Below the pieces are notes generated by a model. The model was not told the DNA's origin and searched no databases. It saw nothing but the letters and a program-made list of their open reading frames with translations. A stretch of DNA of 64,000 nt from Arthrobacter alkaliphilus. GTDB lineage: Bacteria; Actinomycetota; Actinomycetes; Actinomycetales; Micrococcaceae. Shown here in pieces: positions 43,769-52,870 of the stretch; within the stretch, counting starts at the first letter, position 1; the number at the start of each line of letters is the position of its first letter. The stretch spans positions 63,326 to 127,325 of the forward strand of contig NZ_JAKEEC010000003.1 of assembly GCF_021483235.1 (NCBI RefSeq), in the 5' to 3' direction. Position numbers and translations under genes: made by a program.

Positions 43769-44367
43769 CTAAACCAAACCCCAATTCGTCAGATATGCCA
43801 GTGCCCCCACCGGGAGGACTCTACCTGATCCCATGGGCGTCTTGCTCTCTCTATTTCGGCGATCCTCACGTCAATGTACTCAGAGTTAGCGCCGAGGTCG
43901 TTGGTCACGCATCTTAGCCAGAGGTTCCTATGATGAAACCATTTACAGGGCAGAGCTTGCCGAGACACACATGGCGGCCTTCAGAATCTACGGCGCTCTC
44001 ATGGCGCCATGCGGCTGGCTGCCCGCGTACTTCCTAGACGGGAGATCCGGGGCAGATTTTTCGGCTGGACCAGGACCGTGAGGAAAAGGATCCCCGTCGC
44101 CTGGGTATTCACTCTCTGTGCCGACGGACTGCGTGAGCCTCGCCACGTGCTCGAGTGCTGGCCCCGGGCCAGAAGACGGTACTCAACGTAAATTCAGATA
44201 ACGATCCCCAGGCTGTGCGCGTGAAAGACGCGGAGGGCCGTGTATTTGGCTGTCTGACATTTACATTTCACACGACAACTCCCGCCACATGCTCAGCGAT
44301 GTTACGGCCTGTGACGAAAATGTTGGCCCCTTTCCAGGCTGACGGGGTCGGCGGGACCCGCCAGACG
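43769..44367. other. 600-bp gene-free part of the ychF-associated element
   Basis: No convincing gene on either strand. The stretch 43769-43920 is the leader of the RelA/SpoT gene and probably carries its promoter. The rest has mixed composition; a plus frame at 44009-44191 lacks a ribosome binding site and typical codon use. The last 60 bp, including GGCGGGACCCGCC at 44350-44362, may be the ychF terminator. It could hold a non-coding RNA; nothing clear is visible. Confidence 0.4.
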
Positions 44368-44396
44368 CTAGACGTTGAACCTAAACTCCACCACGT
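44368..44396. repeat. right 29-bp direct repeat inside ychF (candidate att site)
   Basis: This is the second copy of the 29-bp repeat, forming the native 3' end of ychF, including its TAG stop. Integration at a gene end that keeps the gene intact is typical of site-specific recombinases. Confidence 0.85.
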
Positions 44397-45459
44397 CGCC
44401 GTCGGCCATGACGTATTCCTTGCCTTCAATGCGCACCTTGCCGCGGGACTTGGCCTCGGACATGGATCCGGCGTCGATGAGGTCGTCGAAGGAGACAACT
44501 TCGGCCTTGATGAATCCGCGCTGGAAATCCGTGTGGATGACTCCTGCGGCCTGAGGCGCGGTATCGCCTTGGTGGATCGTCCAGGCCCGTGCTTCCTTGG
44601 GACCGGCCGTGAGGTAGGTCTGCAGTCCGAGGGTGTGGAAACCAACGCGTGCCAGCTGATCGAGGCCGGATTCGTCCTGGCCGTTCATCTCGAGCATCTC
44701 GCGGGCTTCTTCCTCGTCGAGTTCGACGAGGTCCGATTCCAGCTTGGCGTCAAGGAAAATGCAGTCCGCCGGCGCCACCATGGCACGCAGTTCCGCTTGC
44801 TTGTCCGGGTTCCCCAGGATTCCTTCGTCCGAGTTGAAGACGTAGATGAAGGGCTTGGCGGTGAGGAGGCTGAGCTCTTTGAGGTGTTCCATCTCGAGCT
44901 TGTCGCTTTTGATCGAGGAGAAGATGGTGTCGCCACGTTCCAGGACGGCTTGGGCGGCAAGGATCGCTGTCAGTTCGGCGGCTTCCCGCTTCTTGATCTT
45001 GACTTCTTTTTCGATCCGGGGAATGGCCTTTTCGATCGTCTGGAGATCGGCCAGGATCAGTTCGGTGTTGATCGTCTCGATGTCCGAGCGCGGATCGACC
45101 TTGCCGTCGACGTGGACAACATCGGGGTCGTCGAAGACGCGGATGACTTGGGCGATGGCTTCTGCTTCGCGGATGTTTGCCAGGAACTTGTTGCCCAGGC
45201 CTTCGCCCTCGGAAGCGCCCTTGACGATACCGGCGATATCAACGAACGAGACGACGGCGGGCAGGACGCGCTGCGATCCGAAGACTTCGGCCAACTTCTG
45301 CAGGCGCGGGTCCGGGAGGTTGACGACGCCGACGTTCGGCTCGATGGTGGCGAACGGATAGTTCGCGGCCAGCACCTGGTTGCGGGTCAGTGCGTTGAAA
45401 AGAGTTGATTTGCCGACGTTGGGCAGTCCGACGATGCCAATAGTAAGAGCCACGAGCAT
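44368..45459 (-). CDS. ychF: redox-regulated ATPase YchF
   Basis: The 363-residue OBG-family ATPase has G1 GLPNVGKSTLFN, the NMXE-type motif replacing NKXD, and the C-terminal TGS domain ending ADGDVVEFRFNV. YchF associates with ribosomes and the stress response. Length is exact for the family, so the protein is intact in spite of the repeat at its 3' end. The GTG/ATG start region at 45459 gives MLVALTIGIVG. It marks the right edge of the accessory region. Confidence 0.94.
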   Translation of the reverse strand: MLVALTIGIVGLPNVGKSTLFNALTRNQVLAANYPFATIEPNVGVVNLPDPRLQKLAEVFGSQRVLPAVVSFVDIAGIVKGASEGEGLGNKFLANIREAEAIAQVIRVFDDPDVVHVDGKVDPRSDIETINTELILADLQTIEKAIPRIEKEVKIKKREAAELTAILAAQAVLERGDTIFSSIKSDKLEMEHLKELSLLTAKPFIYVFNSDEGILGNPDKQAELRAMVAPADCIFLDAKLESDLVELDEEEAREMLEMNGQDESGLDQLARVGFHTLGLQTYLTAGPKEARAWTIHQGDTAPQAAGVIHTDFQRGFIKAEVVSFDDLIDAGSMSEAKSRGKVRIEGKEYVMADGDVVEFRFNV

Positions 45460-45575
45460 TGATTCTACCCGTTGACCGTCGTTCCCCGCGTTCGCGGATG
45501 GAACTCTGGACCCGCGCCCGGGTGCCGTGATCCGGCTCCGCTATATTGTCCGGCCCCTATGCCAAGGTTGGAGGC

Positions 45576-46790
45576 ATGGATGGTTTTGCAGTACTGCTCG
45601 CTTTGTTCATGCTTCTTCTGGGGGCGGCCGCCGGGGTGCTGGCCGGGTTCCTCCTGTCCAGGCGCCGCACTGCCGCGCTTGAAGAAGATTTCGACGGCGT
45701 CTCGGCCCGGCTTGCCGCGGTGAACGCCCAGTTTGCCGCCGCCGACGCCGAACGGCGGCTTCTGTTGTCACAGAACCGTGAGCTCAACGAGTCCAGGAAC
45801 CACGATGGAAGTGTGCTGCGGGCACTCGCACCTGTTGCCGAGAAGCTGACGGCGGTGCAGCAACAGGTCTCGCTTCTGGAACGGGATCGTTTGGAGCAGT
45901 ACGGCCAGCTTGCCCAGCAGCTCCAGGAGGCCCGGTTGTCCGACGAACAGCTCCTGCGGTCCACGCATGCCCTGGCCTCCGCCCTTCGGTCCAACAGCGC
46001 CAGGGGTCAGTGGGGTGAGGTCCAACTGCGCCGCGTTGTGGAGGCCGCAGGCATGCTGCGTCACGTCGATTTCAACGAGCAGGTGCACTCCGCCTCCGCG
46101 GACAACGCCGTCCGGCCGGACCTTGTGGTCCAGTTGCCTGGTGGAAAGCAGTTGGTGGTGGACGCCAAGGTTCCGCTGGCGTCATACCTCGCCGCCCAGG
46201 AACAGGGTAGTTCCAGCCAGCGGCTCAACGGCGTACATCCCGCGGGTGACGGTGCGGATGCCTTGCTGCTCGCACATGCAAAGGCACTCAAGTCCCACGT
46301 GGATGCCTTGGGGTCCAAGAAGTACTGGGACATCCCCGGCAACTCGCCCGAGCTGGTGATCTGCTTCCTGCCCGCAGAGTCCATCCTGGCGGCCGCCCTC
46401 GAAGCAGACCCCGCACTCTTGGATCACGCGCTGTCCCGGAACGTAGTGCTCGCGTCGCCGGGCACCTTGTTGGCGGTTCTTAAGTCGGTCGCCTTCACCT
46501 GGCGCCAGGACGTCCTGACGGACAGCGCCCGGGAGCTCTTCGAGCTTGCGCGGCAGCTCTACGAACGCATGGGAACCCTCGGTGACAACGTGGGCAAGCT
46601 GGGTTCGTCGCTGAAGACCTCGGTGGATCGCTACAACGCCCTGGTTGGAACGCTCGAAGCACGCGTCTTGCCGACGGCGCGGAAGCTCAACTCCATGGAC
46701 ACCGACGGCCTGGTGGCACCGCCGGCCGTGGAATCCGTACCGCGGACCCTTGCCGCACCCGAACTGATCGAAGACGAATCCGCCGCCTAG
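45576..46790 (+). CDS. rmuC: DNA recombination protein RmuC
   Basis: The 404-residue protein has an N-terminal membrane helix (VLLALFMLLLGAAAGVLAGFLL), a coiled coil (about 35-110) and the RmuC nuclease-fold core, with GQWGEVQLRRVVEAAGML and VDAKVPL and SPGTLLAVLKSVAFTWRQ. It restrains recombination at inverted repeats in E. coli. The ATG at 45576 is preceded by AAGG and GGAGG. Frame is open upstream to 45546 without support. Confidence 0.88.
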   Translation: MDGFAVLLALFMLLLGAAAGVLAGFLLSRRRTAALEEDFDGVSARLAAVNAQFAAADAERRLLLSQNRELNESRNHDGSVLRALAPVAEKLTAVQQQVSLLERDRLEQYGQLAQQLQEARLSDEQLLRSTHALASALRSNSARGQWGEVQLRRVVEAAGMLRHVDFNEQVHSASADNAVRPDLVVQLPGGKQLVVDAKVPLASYLAAQEQGSSSQRLNGVHPAGDGADALLLAHAKALKSHVDALGSKKYWDIPGNSPELVICFLPAESILAAALEADPALLDHALSRNVVLASPGTLLAVLKSVAFTWRQDVLTDSARELFELARQLYERMGTLGDNVGKLGSSLKTSVDRYNALVGTLEARVLPTARKLNSMDTDGLVAPPAVESVPRTLAAPELIEDESAA

Positions 46791-46844
46791 GACGGCCTGT
46801 TAACGGGGTCCGGACCGGGCATCATGCGCCTGGCCCTGTCCCGA

Positions 46845-47930
46845 CTATGAGCTTGGCCGGTTCCCGCGTCCACCCAAGGCGCGGGAAACGTCTCCGGCTT
46901 CCTTGAGGGTAGCGCGCAGTTCCTTCGGCAGGGAGAACAGCAGGTCTTCCTCCGCCGTCACCACCTCTTCAACCGCACCGTAGCCATAGTCGGCAAGCAA
47001 GCGCAGAACGTCCTGGACCAGGACCTCGGGAACCGATGCGCCGGAGGTCACCCCAACGGTGGCCACGCCTTCGAACCAGCTCTCGTCGACCTCGTTCGCG
47101 AAATCGACCCGGTACGAGGCCTTGGCACCATACTCAAGCGCCACTTCGACGAGCCGGACGGAGTTGGAAGAATTCGCAGATCCCACCACGATCACGAGGT
47201 CGGCCTGCGGGGCAACTTTCTTGATGGCCACCTGGCGGTTGGTGGTGGCGTAGCAAATGTCGTCGCTGGGCGGATCCTGCAACGTGGGGAACCGCTCCTT
47301 GAGCATCCGGACGGTCTCCATGGTCTCGTCGACGCTCAGGGTGGTCTGCGAAAGCCAGATGGTCTTCTCCGGGTTGCGCACAGTGACCTTGTCCACTTCG
47401 TGCGGACCATTGATGATCTGGATGTGGTCCGGGGCTTCGCCCGCCGTTCCTTCCACTTCCTCGTGACCGTCGTGGCCGATGAGGAGGATGTCGTAGTCTT
47501 CCTTGGCGAAGCGGACGGCTTCGCGGTGCACCTTCGTGACGAGCGGGCAGGTGGCATCGATGGTGCGCAGGCCGCGGTCTTCGGCCGATTGGACCACGGC
47601 CGGGGAGACACCATGGGCCGAGAAGATCACGAGGGCACCCTCCGGCACCTCGTCCGTCTCTTCGACGAAGATGGCACCCTTCTCCTCCAGCGAGGTCACC
47701 ACATGCACGTTGTGCACGATCTGCTTGCGAACGTAAACCGGCGGACCGTAGTGCTCCAACGCTTTCTCCACCGCGATGACGGCGCGGTCGACGCCTGCGC
47801 AATATCCGCGGGGGGCCGCGAGCAATACCCGCTTGGGGCCGGAGACCGGAGCGGCGGCAAGCACCTCTTCCGGCGTCCGACGCCTACGCGGGACTGAGGG
47901 CATCGGAATGGAAACTGCTGTGCTGGTCAT
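46845..47930 (-). CDS. ispH: 4-hydroxy-3-methylbut-2-enyl diphosphate reductase
   Basis: The 361-residue [4Fe-4S] enzyme makes IPP and DMAPP in the last step of the MEP isoprenoid pathway. Cluster cysteines are visible in [23 protein letters not shown] and [10 protein letters not shown], and the substrate loop SSNSVRLVE. The N-terminal extension ([11 protein letters not shown]) is short and usual for actinobacteria. It is convergent with rmuC and its start is 22 bp downstream of the next gene's stop on the same strand. Confidence 0.94.
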   Translation of the reverse strand: MTSTAVSIPMPSVPRRRRTPEEVLAAAPVSGPKRVLLAAPRGYCAGVDRAVIAVEKALEHYGPPVYVRKQIVHNVHVVTSLEEKGAIFVEETDEVPEGALVIFSAHGVSPAVVQSAEDRGLRTIDATCPLVTKVHREAVRFAKEDYDILLIGHDGHEEVEGTAGEAPDHIQIINGPHEVDKVTVRNPEKTIWLSQTTLSVDETMETVRMLKERFPTLQDPPSDDICYATTNRQVAIKKVAPQADLVIVVGSANSSNSVRLVEVALEYGAKASYRVDFANEVDESWFEGVATVGVTSGASVPEVLVQDVLRLLADYGYGAVEEVVTAEEDLLFSLPKELRATLKEAGDVSRALGGRGNRPSS

Positions 47931-47952
47931 CCCTCCATGCTACCGGCAGCGT

Positions 47953-48867
47953 TCACCCGCGTGCTCGGCCTGCCCTCCGGGCGAACATCACGCCGAGCAG
48001 GCCAAGCAGTACAAGCACTCCGGCGGCAATCCAAGCAATAGTGATCCAACCGGCGAAATGGTCGGCAGCCGCTGCCACCAGCTGCCGCGCAAAGAGGCCA
48101 CCCGTGGCGGTTCCGCCGAGGCCAACATCGCCTGCGCCCTTCAGCACCGTCGCGGCGACTTGCCACAGCGCGGCGACGGCGGCCAGGCCCAGTCCGGCAA
48201 AGAGGAAAACCACGCCCCGGCGCTTCGCGGCAAGCAAGCCCAAGGCGAACAGCAGGACGGCGCCCAGGCCGGGAATCCACCACATCGGCGCATACGCGGC
48301 GATGGCGTCCACCTGCTGGCGCTGGGCCGGGCCTCCGATGTTGACCAGTGCGGAGTCCGGCGTCGCGATGGGGAGGCCGGTTGCGGTGTGCAGCCGGTCA
48401 GCGGCCAGTTTGACCAGCGGCCCGACGTCGAGCACCAAGGACGTTGCCGCTGCCGGGTTACCGGAGCCGGCATTGCCCGCGAAGGTCAGTTTGTGGCTCC
48501 GGCGCAGGGTTTCATTCCACGCTTGCGGGTATTCCGGCCACGTGGTCATCGCCGTGGCCGCGTCCTTGAGCAAGGAGGAAGCAGCTTGTTCCACCGGCGC
48601 CGGCAAGTTGAGTTTGGATTCCAAGCTTGCGACGGCGGTAGCGGCAAGGCGCGCCTGGAATGCTTGGTCCTTTCCGATCGGCGAGGTAAGCGCCACAAAA
48701 CCGTCTTCACGGACGATGTTGGCGTCCGCCCACGCCATGGGGACGGCGATTCCTGTGAGCAGAAGGGCAAAGATCACTGCGATTGCAGAGATGAACGAGC
48801 GCAATGGATTCCTCGAGTTTGGAGTGCAGCGGTCCAGGCGGGGCAACGACGGGTGAATGTCGGTCAT
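47953..48867 (-). CDS. hypothetical membrane protein, 304 aa
   Basis: The N-terminal signal or anchor (SFISAIAVIFALLLTGIAVPMA) precedes an extracytoplasmic domain of about 140 residues, then three more helices near the C-terminus (about 195-215, 222-242 and 275-297), ending in positive residues. I do not recognise a family with known function. Start at 48867 gives MTDIHPSLPRL; the ribosome binding site is weak. It is divergent from xseA by 115 bp. Confidence 0.6.
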   Translation of the reverse strand: MTDIHPSLPRLDRCTPNSRNPLRSFISAIAVIFALLLTGIAVPMAWADANIVREDGFVALTSPIGKDQAFQARLAATAVASLESKLNLPAPVEQAASSLLKDAATAMTTWPEYPQAWNETLRRSHKLTFAGNAGSGNPAAATSLVLDVGPLVKLAADRLHTATGLPIATPDSALVNIGGPAQRQQVDAIAAYAPMWWIPGLGAVLLFALGLLAAKRRGVVFLFAGLGLAAVAALWQVAATVLKGAGDVGLGGTATGGLFARQLVAAAADHFAGWITIAWIAAGVLVLLGLLGVMFARRAGRARG

Positions 48868-48982
48868 ACATGCTACAAGGTATGGATAGAGTTGGAAGCC
48901 TGCAGGAATGCTTCCGGCACTCCCTAGCAAAGTACCAGCGAGGACCGAACCATGCACCAGCCACCAACGGGAGGCTACCCGC

Positions 48983-50368
48983 GTGTCCTATGACGCCGTG
49001 CCCGGCGGGGCGCCACCTGCGTTGCCGATTTCAGGATTCCCGGACCCGAACGGAGAGTCCAGCGACGGAGAACCCACCAAGGCAGAGTCAACCCTGCCCG
49101 CCACGGCAGCAGAGACCAGTCCCGACCATCCTTGGCCGCTGCAGTTGCTGTCCCGCAAGCTCAAGGCCCACATAGAACGGGCACCCGCGGCGTGGATCGA
49201 AGGCCAGGTCATCGAGCTCAACCGTCGTGGCGGCAGCGCTTTCGTCACGTTGCGGGATACCGACGCGGAAATCTCCTTGCCCGGTTCACTGTGGTCCAAT
49301 GTCCTCGACCGCCAGAAGATGCCGTTGGAGCGGGGTTCGCGCGTTGTGGCCTTGGTGAAACCCGAATTCTGGCTCAAGACCGGCCGGCTCAACATGTCGA
49401 TCAAGGACATCCGGCCAGTAGGCCTCGGCGACCTCCTCGCCAGAATCGAACGATTGCGCCAGGCCCTTGGCGCCGAGGGGCTGTTTTCGGACTCGAAGAA
49501 GAAGCGCCTACCCCTGCTCCCCCACCGGATCGGGCTCATCACGGGCCGCGATTCCGACGCAAAAAAAGACGTCCTGCGCAACGCGGCGCTTCGTTGGCCC
49601 GCCGTCGAATTCGCCGTGCGGGAGGTGGCAGTCCAAGGTGTGACGGCAGTCAGCCAGATCCTGGCTGCACTCAAGGAACTCGACGCCGATCCGCACGTGG
49701 ACGTGATCGTGATCGCCCGTGGTGGCGGCGCCCTGGAGGATCTGCTTCCGTTCAGCAATGAAGACCTCGTCCGGGCGGTATCCGCAGCGGTCACTCCTGT
49801 GGTCAGCGCAATCGGCCATGAAGCCGACCATCCCATCCTGGACGATGTCGCCGACCTTCGCGCATCCACGCCCACCGACGCCGCAAAGCGTATTGTCCCG
49901 GACGTCGCAGAAGAACTCGCGAGGGTACGCCAGGCCCGTGAGCAGCTGCGCCGCGGCGTGGGACGCCTGGTGGACCGCGAGAGGGACCGACTCCACGCGC
50001 TAAGGTCACGCCCTGTGATGGCGTCCCCCGAAGGAATGGTCACCGCACGGGAGGACGACGTCGAACGGCTCCGGAAGCATGCCCACACCGCGGTCAGCTC
50101 CGCAGTTATCCGCGCACTCGACCAAGTGCACCACCTTCGGGCCCAGGTAAGGGCGTTGTCTCCCCAAAAAACCTTGGACCGCGGCTACGCCGTCGTGCAG
50201 CTCGCGGGCGCGGACGGGCTGGGCCACGACGTCGTCCGGAACCCGGTCCAGGCCCCCGGCGGCACGGAGCTGACCCTCCGGCTGGCGGAAGGCCGCCTGG
50301 GCGCCGTATCGTCCGGAGCGCCCGCACCCTCCGGACAACCCAGCCAGCACCAGCAAGATGAGGACTAA
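48983..50368 (+). CDS. xseA: exodeoxyribonuclease VII large subunit
   Basis: The 461-residue subunit has an N-terminal OB-fold (about 60-150, AAWIEGQVIELNRRGGSAFVTLRD) and the catalytic region GLITGRDSDAKKDVL, VIARGGGALEDLLPF, SAIGHEADHPILDDVADLRASTPT, followed by a coiled coil and C-terminal LDRGYAVV. It degrades single-stranded DNA from both ends together with XseB. The GTG at 48983 follows GGGAGG. The N-terminus has a 45-residue acidic extension. Confidence 0.93.
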   Translation: MSYDAVPGGAPPALPISGFPDPNGESSDGEPTKAESTLPATAAETSPDHPWPLQLLSRKLKAHIERAPAAWIEGQVIELNRRGGSAFVTLRDTDAEISLPGSLWSNVLDRQKMPLERGSRVVALVKPEFWLKTGRLNMSIKDIRPVGLGDLLARIERLRQALGAEGLFSDSKKKRLPLLPHRIGLITGRDSDAKKDVLRNAALRWPAVEFAVREVAVQGVTAVSQILAALKELDADPHVDVIVIARGGGALEDLLPFSNEDLVRAVSAAVTPVVSAIGHEADHPILDDVADLRASTPTDAAKRIVPDVAEELARVRQAREQLRRGVGRLVDRERDRLHALRSRPVMASPEGMVTAREDDVERLRKHAHTAVSSAVIRALDQVHHLRAQVRALSPQKTLDRGYAVVQLAGADGLGHDVVRNPVQAPGGTELTLRLAEGRLGAVSSGAPAPSGQPSQHQQDED

Positions 50369-50372
50369 GAAA

Positions 50373-50630
50373 ATGACAGCAGAAAACGGATCCCCTGTGG
50401 GCAAGGCTTCCGCTGAGGACCTGGACGCTCTCAGTTATGAAGAAGCCCGCGAGCAGCTGATGGCCATTGTCGGCCGCCTCGAAGCCGGCGGAGCGAGCCT
50501 TGAGGAGTCACTCGCCCTTTGGGAACGCGGCGAGGCTTTGGCGCAGCGGTGCGAAGACTGGCTGGAGGGTGCCCGCAGAAGGTTGGCCGCGGCCCGGAAC
50601 AACGGCGAGGCTGAAGCCACGCCCTCTTAG
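50373..50630 (+). CDS. xseB: exodeoxyribonuclease VII small subunit
   Basis: The 85-residue protein has the typical SYEEAREQLMAIVGRLEAGGASLEESL helical hairpin and LWERGEAL, then a C-terminal tail. It follows xseA by 4 bp and has GAGG before the ATG at 50373. Several XseB subunits bind the XseA coiled coil. Its 3' end overlaps the convergent polyphosphate kinase gene by 4 bp. Confidence 0.92.
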   Translation: MTAENGSPVGKASAEDLDALSYEEAREQLMAIVGRLEAGGASLEESLALWERGEALAQRCEDWLEGARRRLAAARNNGEAEATPS

Positions 50631-51481
50631 GATTCGACGGCCATCGCCCGTTCAGCCGACACGTCGTAGTCGGCTTTCGGCCAGCTCAGGTCCAGCTTCC
50701 CGAGGGCCTCGAGCAGAAGCTCCTGGACAGCGATCCTCGCGTACCATTTCTTGTTTGCTGGAACCACATACCAAGGTGCCACCTCGGTTGACGTCTTCTC
50801 GAAGACGAGCTGGTAGGCCTCCATGTAGGAGTCCCACAGGGCACGTTCCTCGAGATCGCCCGGGTTGTACTTCCAGTGCTTGGATGGATCATCCAAGCGG
50901 GCCAGCAGCCGCGCTTTTTGTTCATCGCGGCTGATGTTGAGCATGACTTTGACGATCGCCGTTCCTTGTTCGGCAAGGCCGGCCTCGAACTCGTTGATCG
51001 CGGCGTAGCGCCGTTCAAGTTCAGCTTCATTGGCCCACCCGTGCACCCGGTGGATCAGCACGTCCTCGTAGTGGGACCGGTCAAAAACCCCGACGATTCC
51101 GGGCCCGGGCAGTGCCCTTTCGACCCGCCACAGGAAATCGTGCACCTTCTCCTCATCAGTCGGTGCCTTGAACGGAACAACCTTGACCCCTTGCGGATCC
51201 ATCGATCCGACGACGTGCTCAACGATCCCGCCTTTGCCCGCGGTGTCCATGGCTTGGAGGATCAAGAGCACCCGTTTGGAGCTGCCGTATTTACCCTCGG
51301 CAAAGAGCATTTCCTGCAGGACATCCAAACGATCGTCCTGCGCTTCCAGGAGGGCGACGCCGTCAGGCTTCTTCCCCTTGTAGCCCGGCGTCGATCCGGG
51401 GTCGACGGCCTCCAACGAGAATCCAGGACCGGCCTTCAAGATCACGGATACCTGTTTGGTGAACTCCTTGATGCCGGCCAT
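50627..51481 (-). CDS. PPK2 family polyphosphate:nucleotide phosphotransferase
   Basis: The 284-residue protein transfers phosphate between polyphosphate and nucleotides. Walker A-like MDTAGKGGIVEHV, and the second motif FDRSHYEDVLIHRVHGW, are characteristic of PPK2 class I/III enzymes; KHWKYNPGDLEERALWDSY is the lid. Which nucleotide (AMP, ADP or GDP) is used cannot be decided here. It is convergent with xseB and shares its strand with the aminotransferase gene upstream. Confidence 0.9.
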   Translation of the reverse strand: MAGIKEFTKQVSVILKAGPGFSLEAVDPGSTPGYKGKKPDGVALLEAQDDRLDVLQEMLFAEGKYGSSKRVLLILQAMDTAGKGGIVEHVVGSMDPQGVKVVPFKAPTDEEKVHDFLWRVERALPGPGIVGVFDRSHYEDVLIHRVHGWANEAELERRYAAINEFEAGLAEQGTAIVKVMLNISRDEQKARLLARLDDPSKHWKYNPGDLEERALWDSYMEAYQLVFEKTSTEVAPWYVVPANKKWYARIAVQELLLEALGKLDLSWPKADYDVSAERAMAVES

Positions 51482-51531
51482 GTCGATGTCCCCTTTGGTC
51501 CGGCCGCATTTGTCGCGGCTTGCTCAACAGG

Positions 51532-52752
51532 CTAGTTGCCTTGGTACCGTCCCAGGAAGTCCGCCATGCGGCCAATCGCTTCTTCAATATCCTTGACGTT
51601 CGGCAGGGTCACCATGCGGAAGTGGTCAGGACGCACCCAGTTGAAGGCGCGTCCGTGCGAGACGAGAATCTTCTGCTCCTTGAGGAGGTCGAGGACAAAT
51701 TTCTCGTCGTCGCGGATGGGATAGACCTCGGGGTCCAGCTTCGGGAACAGATAGAGGGCACCTTTGGCCTGTTGCGTGCTGACACCGGGGATCGCGTTGA
51801 GCAGTTCGTAGGCTTTGTTCCGCTGTTCGAGGAGCCTGCCGCCGGGCAGGATGAGATCGTTGATGCTTTGGTGGCCACCGAGGGCCGTCTGGATCGCGTG
51901 CTGGGCCGGCACGTTGGCGCACAGGCGCATGTTGGCCAGCAGGTTGATTCCTTCCAGGTAGTCCGCGGCGTCTTTCTTGGGGCCGGAGATGGCCATCCAG
52001 CCCGCGCGGTAGCCACACACCCGGTAGGCCTTGGACAATCCGCTGAACGTCAGGCAAAGGACATCGTCGCCAGTGAGCCCGGCAAGGTTCACGTGGACGG
52101 CGTCGTCGTAAAGGATTTTCTCGTAGATCTCATCGGCGAACACTACAAGGCCATGCTTTTCAGCGAGGGCAACGATCTTCCTGAGGGTCTCCTCCGGGTA
52201 CACGGCACCCGTGGGATTGTTGGGATTGATGACCACGATGCCCTTGGTGTTGGGCGTGATCTTGGATTCCATGTCCTCCAGGTCCGGCTGCCAACCTGAT
52301 TCTTCATCGCACAGGTAGTGGACCGGCCGGCCGCCCGCGAGCGCCACCGAGGCGGTCCAGAGGGGGTAATCGGGAGTGGGAATGAGAATCTCATCGCCCG
52401 CTTCCAGCAAAGCCATGAGCGACATGGTGATGAGCTCGCTGACGCCGTTGCCGAGGTAGATGTCGTCGACGTGGATGTTCTGGATGCCGCGGGTCTGGTA
52501 GTACTGCGAGACGGCGGTGCGGGCTGAGAATATTCCGCGCGAATCGCTGTATCCCTGGGCATGGGGCAGGTGGCGGATCATGTCCACCAAGATGGCGTCC
52601 GGCGCTTCAAATCCGAACGGTGCCGGGTTTCCGATGTTCAGTTTGAGGATGCGGTGACCCTCTGCCTCCATCTGCTGGGCGGCCTGAAGAATCGGTCCAC
52701 GGATGTCGTAAAGGACATTATGAAGCTTGGTGGACTGCTTGAATTCTGCCAT
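51532..52752 (-). CDS. class I aminotransferase, alanine transaminase (AlaA-like)
   Basis: The 406-residue PLP enzyme has NIGNPAPFGF near the start, NPNNPTGAVY, DEIYEKILYD and the PLP lysine in FSGLSKAYRVCGYRAGWM, matching AlaA/AlaT enzymes that make alanine from pyruvate and glutamate. Length is exact. It lies 50 bp upstream of ppk2 on the same strand. Confidence 0.87.
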   Translation of the reverse strand: MAEFKQSTKLHNVLYDIRGPILQAAQQMEAEGHRILKLNIGNPAPFGFEAPDAILVDMIRHLPHAQGYSDSRGIFSARTAVSQYYQTRGIQNIHVDDIYLGNGVSELITMSLMALLEAGDEILIPTPDYPLWTASVALAGGRPVHYLCDEESGWQPDLEDMESKITPNTKGIVVINPNNPTGAVYPEETLRKIVALAEKHGLVVFADEIYEKILYDDAVHVNLAGLTGDDVLCLTFSGLSKAYRVCGYRAGWMAISGPKKDAADYLEGINLLANMRLCANVPAQHAIQTALGGHQSINDLILPGGRLLEQRNKAYELLNAIPGVSTQQAKGALYLFPKLDPEVYPIRDDEKFVLDLLKEQKILVSHGRAFNWVRPDHFRMVTLPNVKDIEEAIGRMADFLGRYQGN

Positions 52753-52808
52753 TCATCAAATATGCCATACGGGTGATGTACTTCCGCTGAGACATCACTC
52801 ACATTAAA

Positions 52809-52852
52809 GACGACGGCGGCAAGCCCCCGAAGGGTTCGCCGCCGCCGTCGTC
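52809..52852 (-). terminator. terminator of the osmoprotectant transporter operon
   Basis: Perfect 12-bp arms at 52809-52820 and 52841-52852, with GGGTTC/GAAGCCCC-like bases in the loop, 19 bp after the binding-protein stop codon. Confidence 0.75.
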
Positions 52853-52870
52853 GTCCTTGGCGGTGGGGAC

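Larger units (their letters stand above)
42222..44396. mobile_element. candidate integrated element in the 3' end of ychF
   Basis: A perfect 29-bp direct repeat bounds this 2.1-kb segment. The segment holds one gene, a RelA/SpoT-domain protein, and about 0.6 kb without genes. The composition is more AT-rich than the flanking core. No integrase is inside; it may have been lost, or be carried by a larger neighbouring element, or this may be one unit of a tandem array of insertions. The element status is inferred from the repeat. Confidence 0.6.

Noticed and set aside
44009..44191. Sixty-codon plus-strand frame in the ychF-associated element
   Set aside because: It has no ribosome binding site, no recognisable motif and a composition unlike the genes around it.
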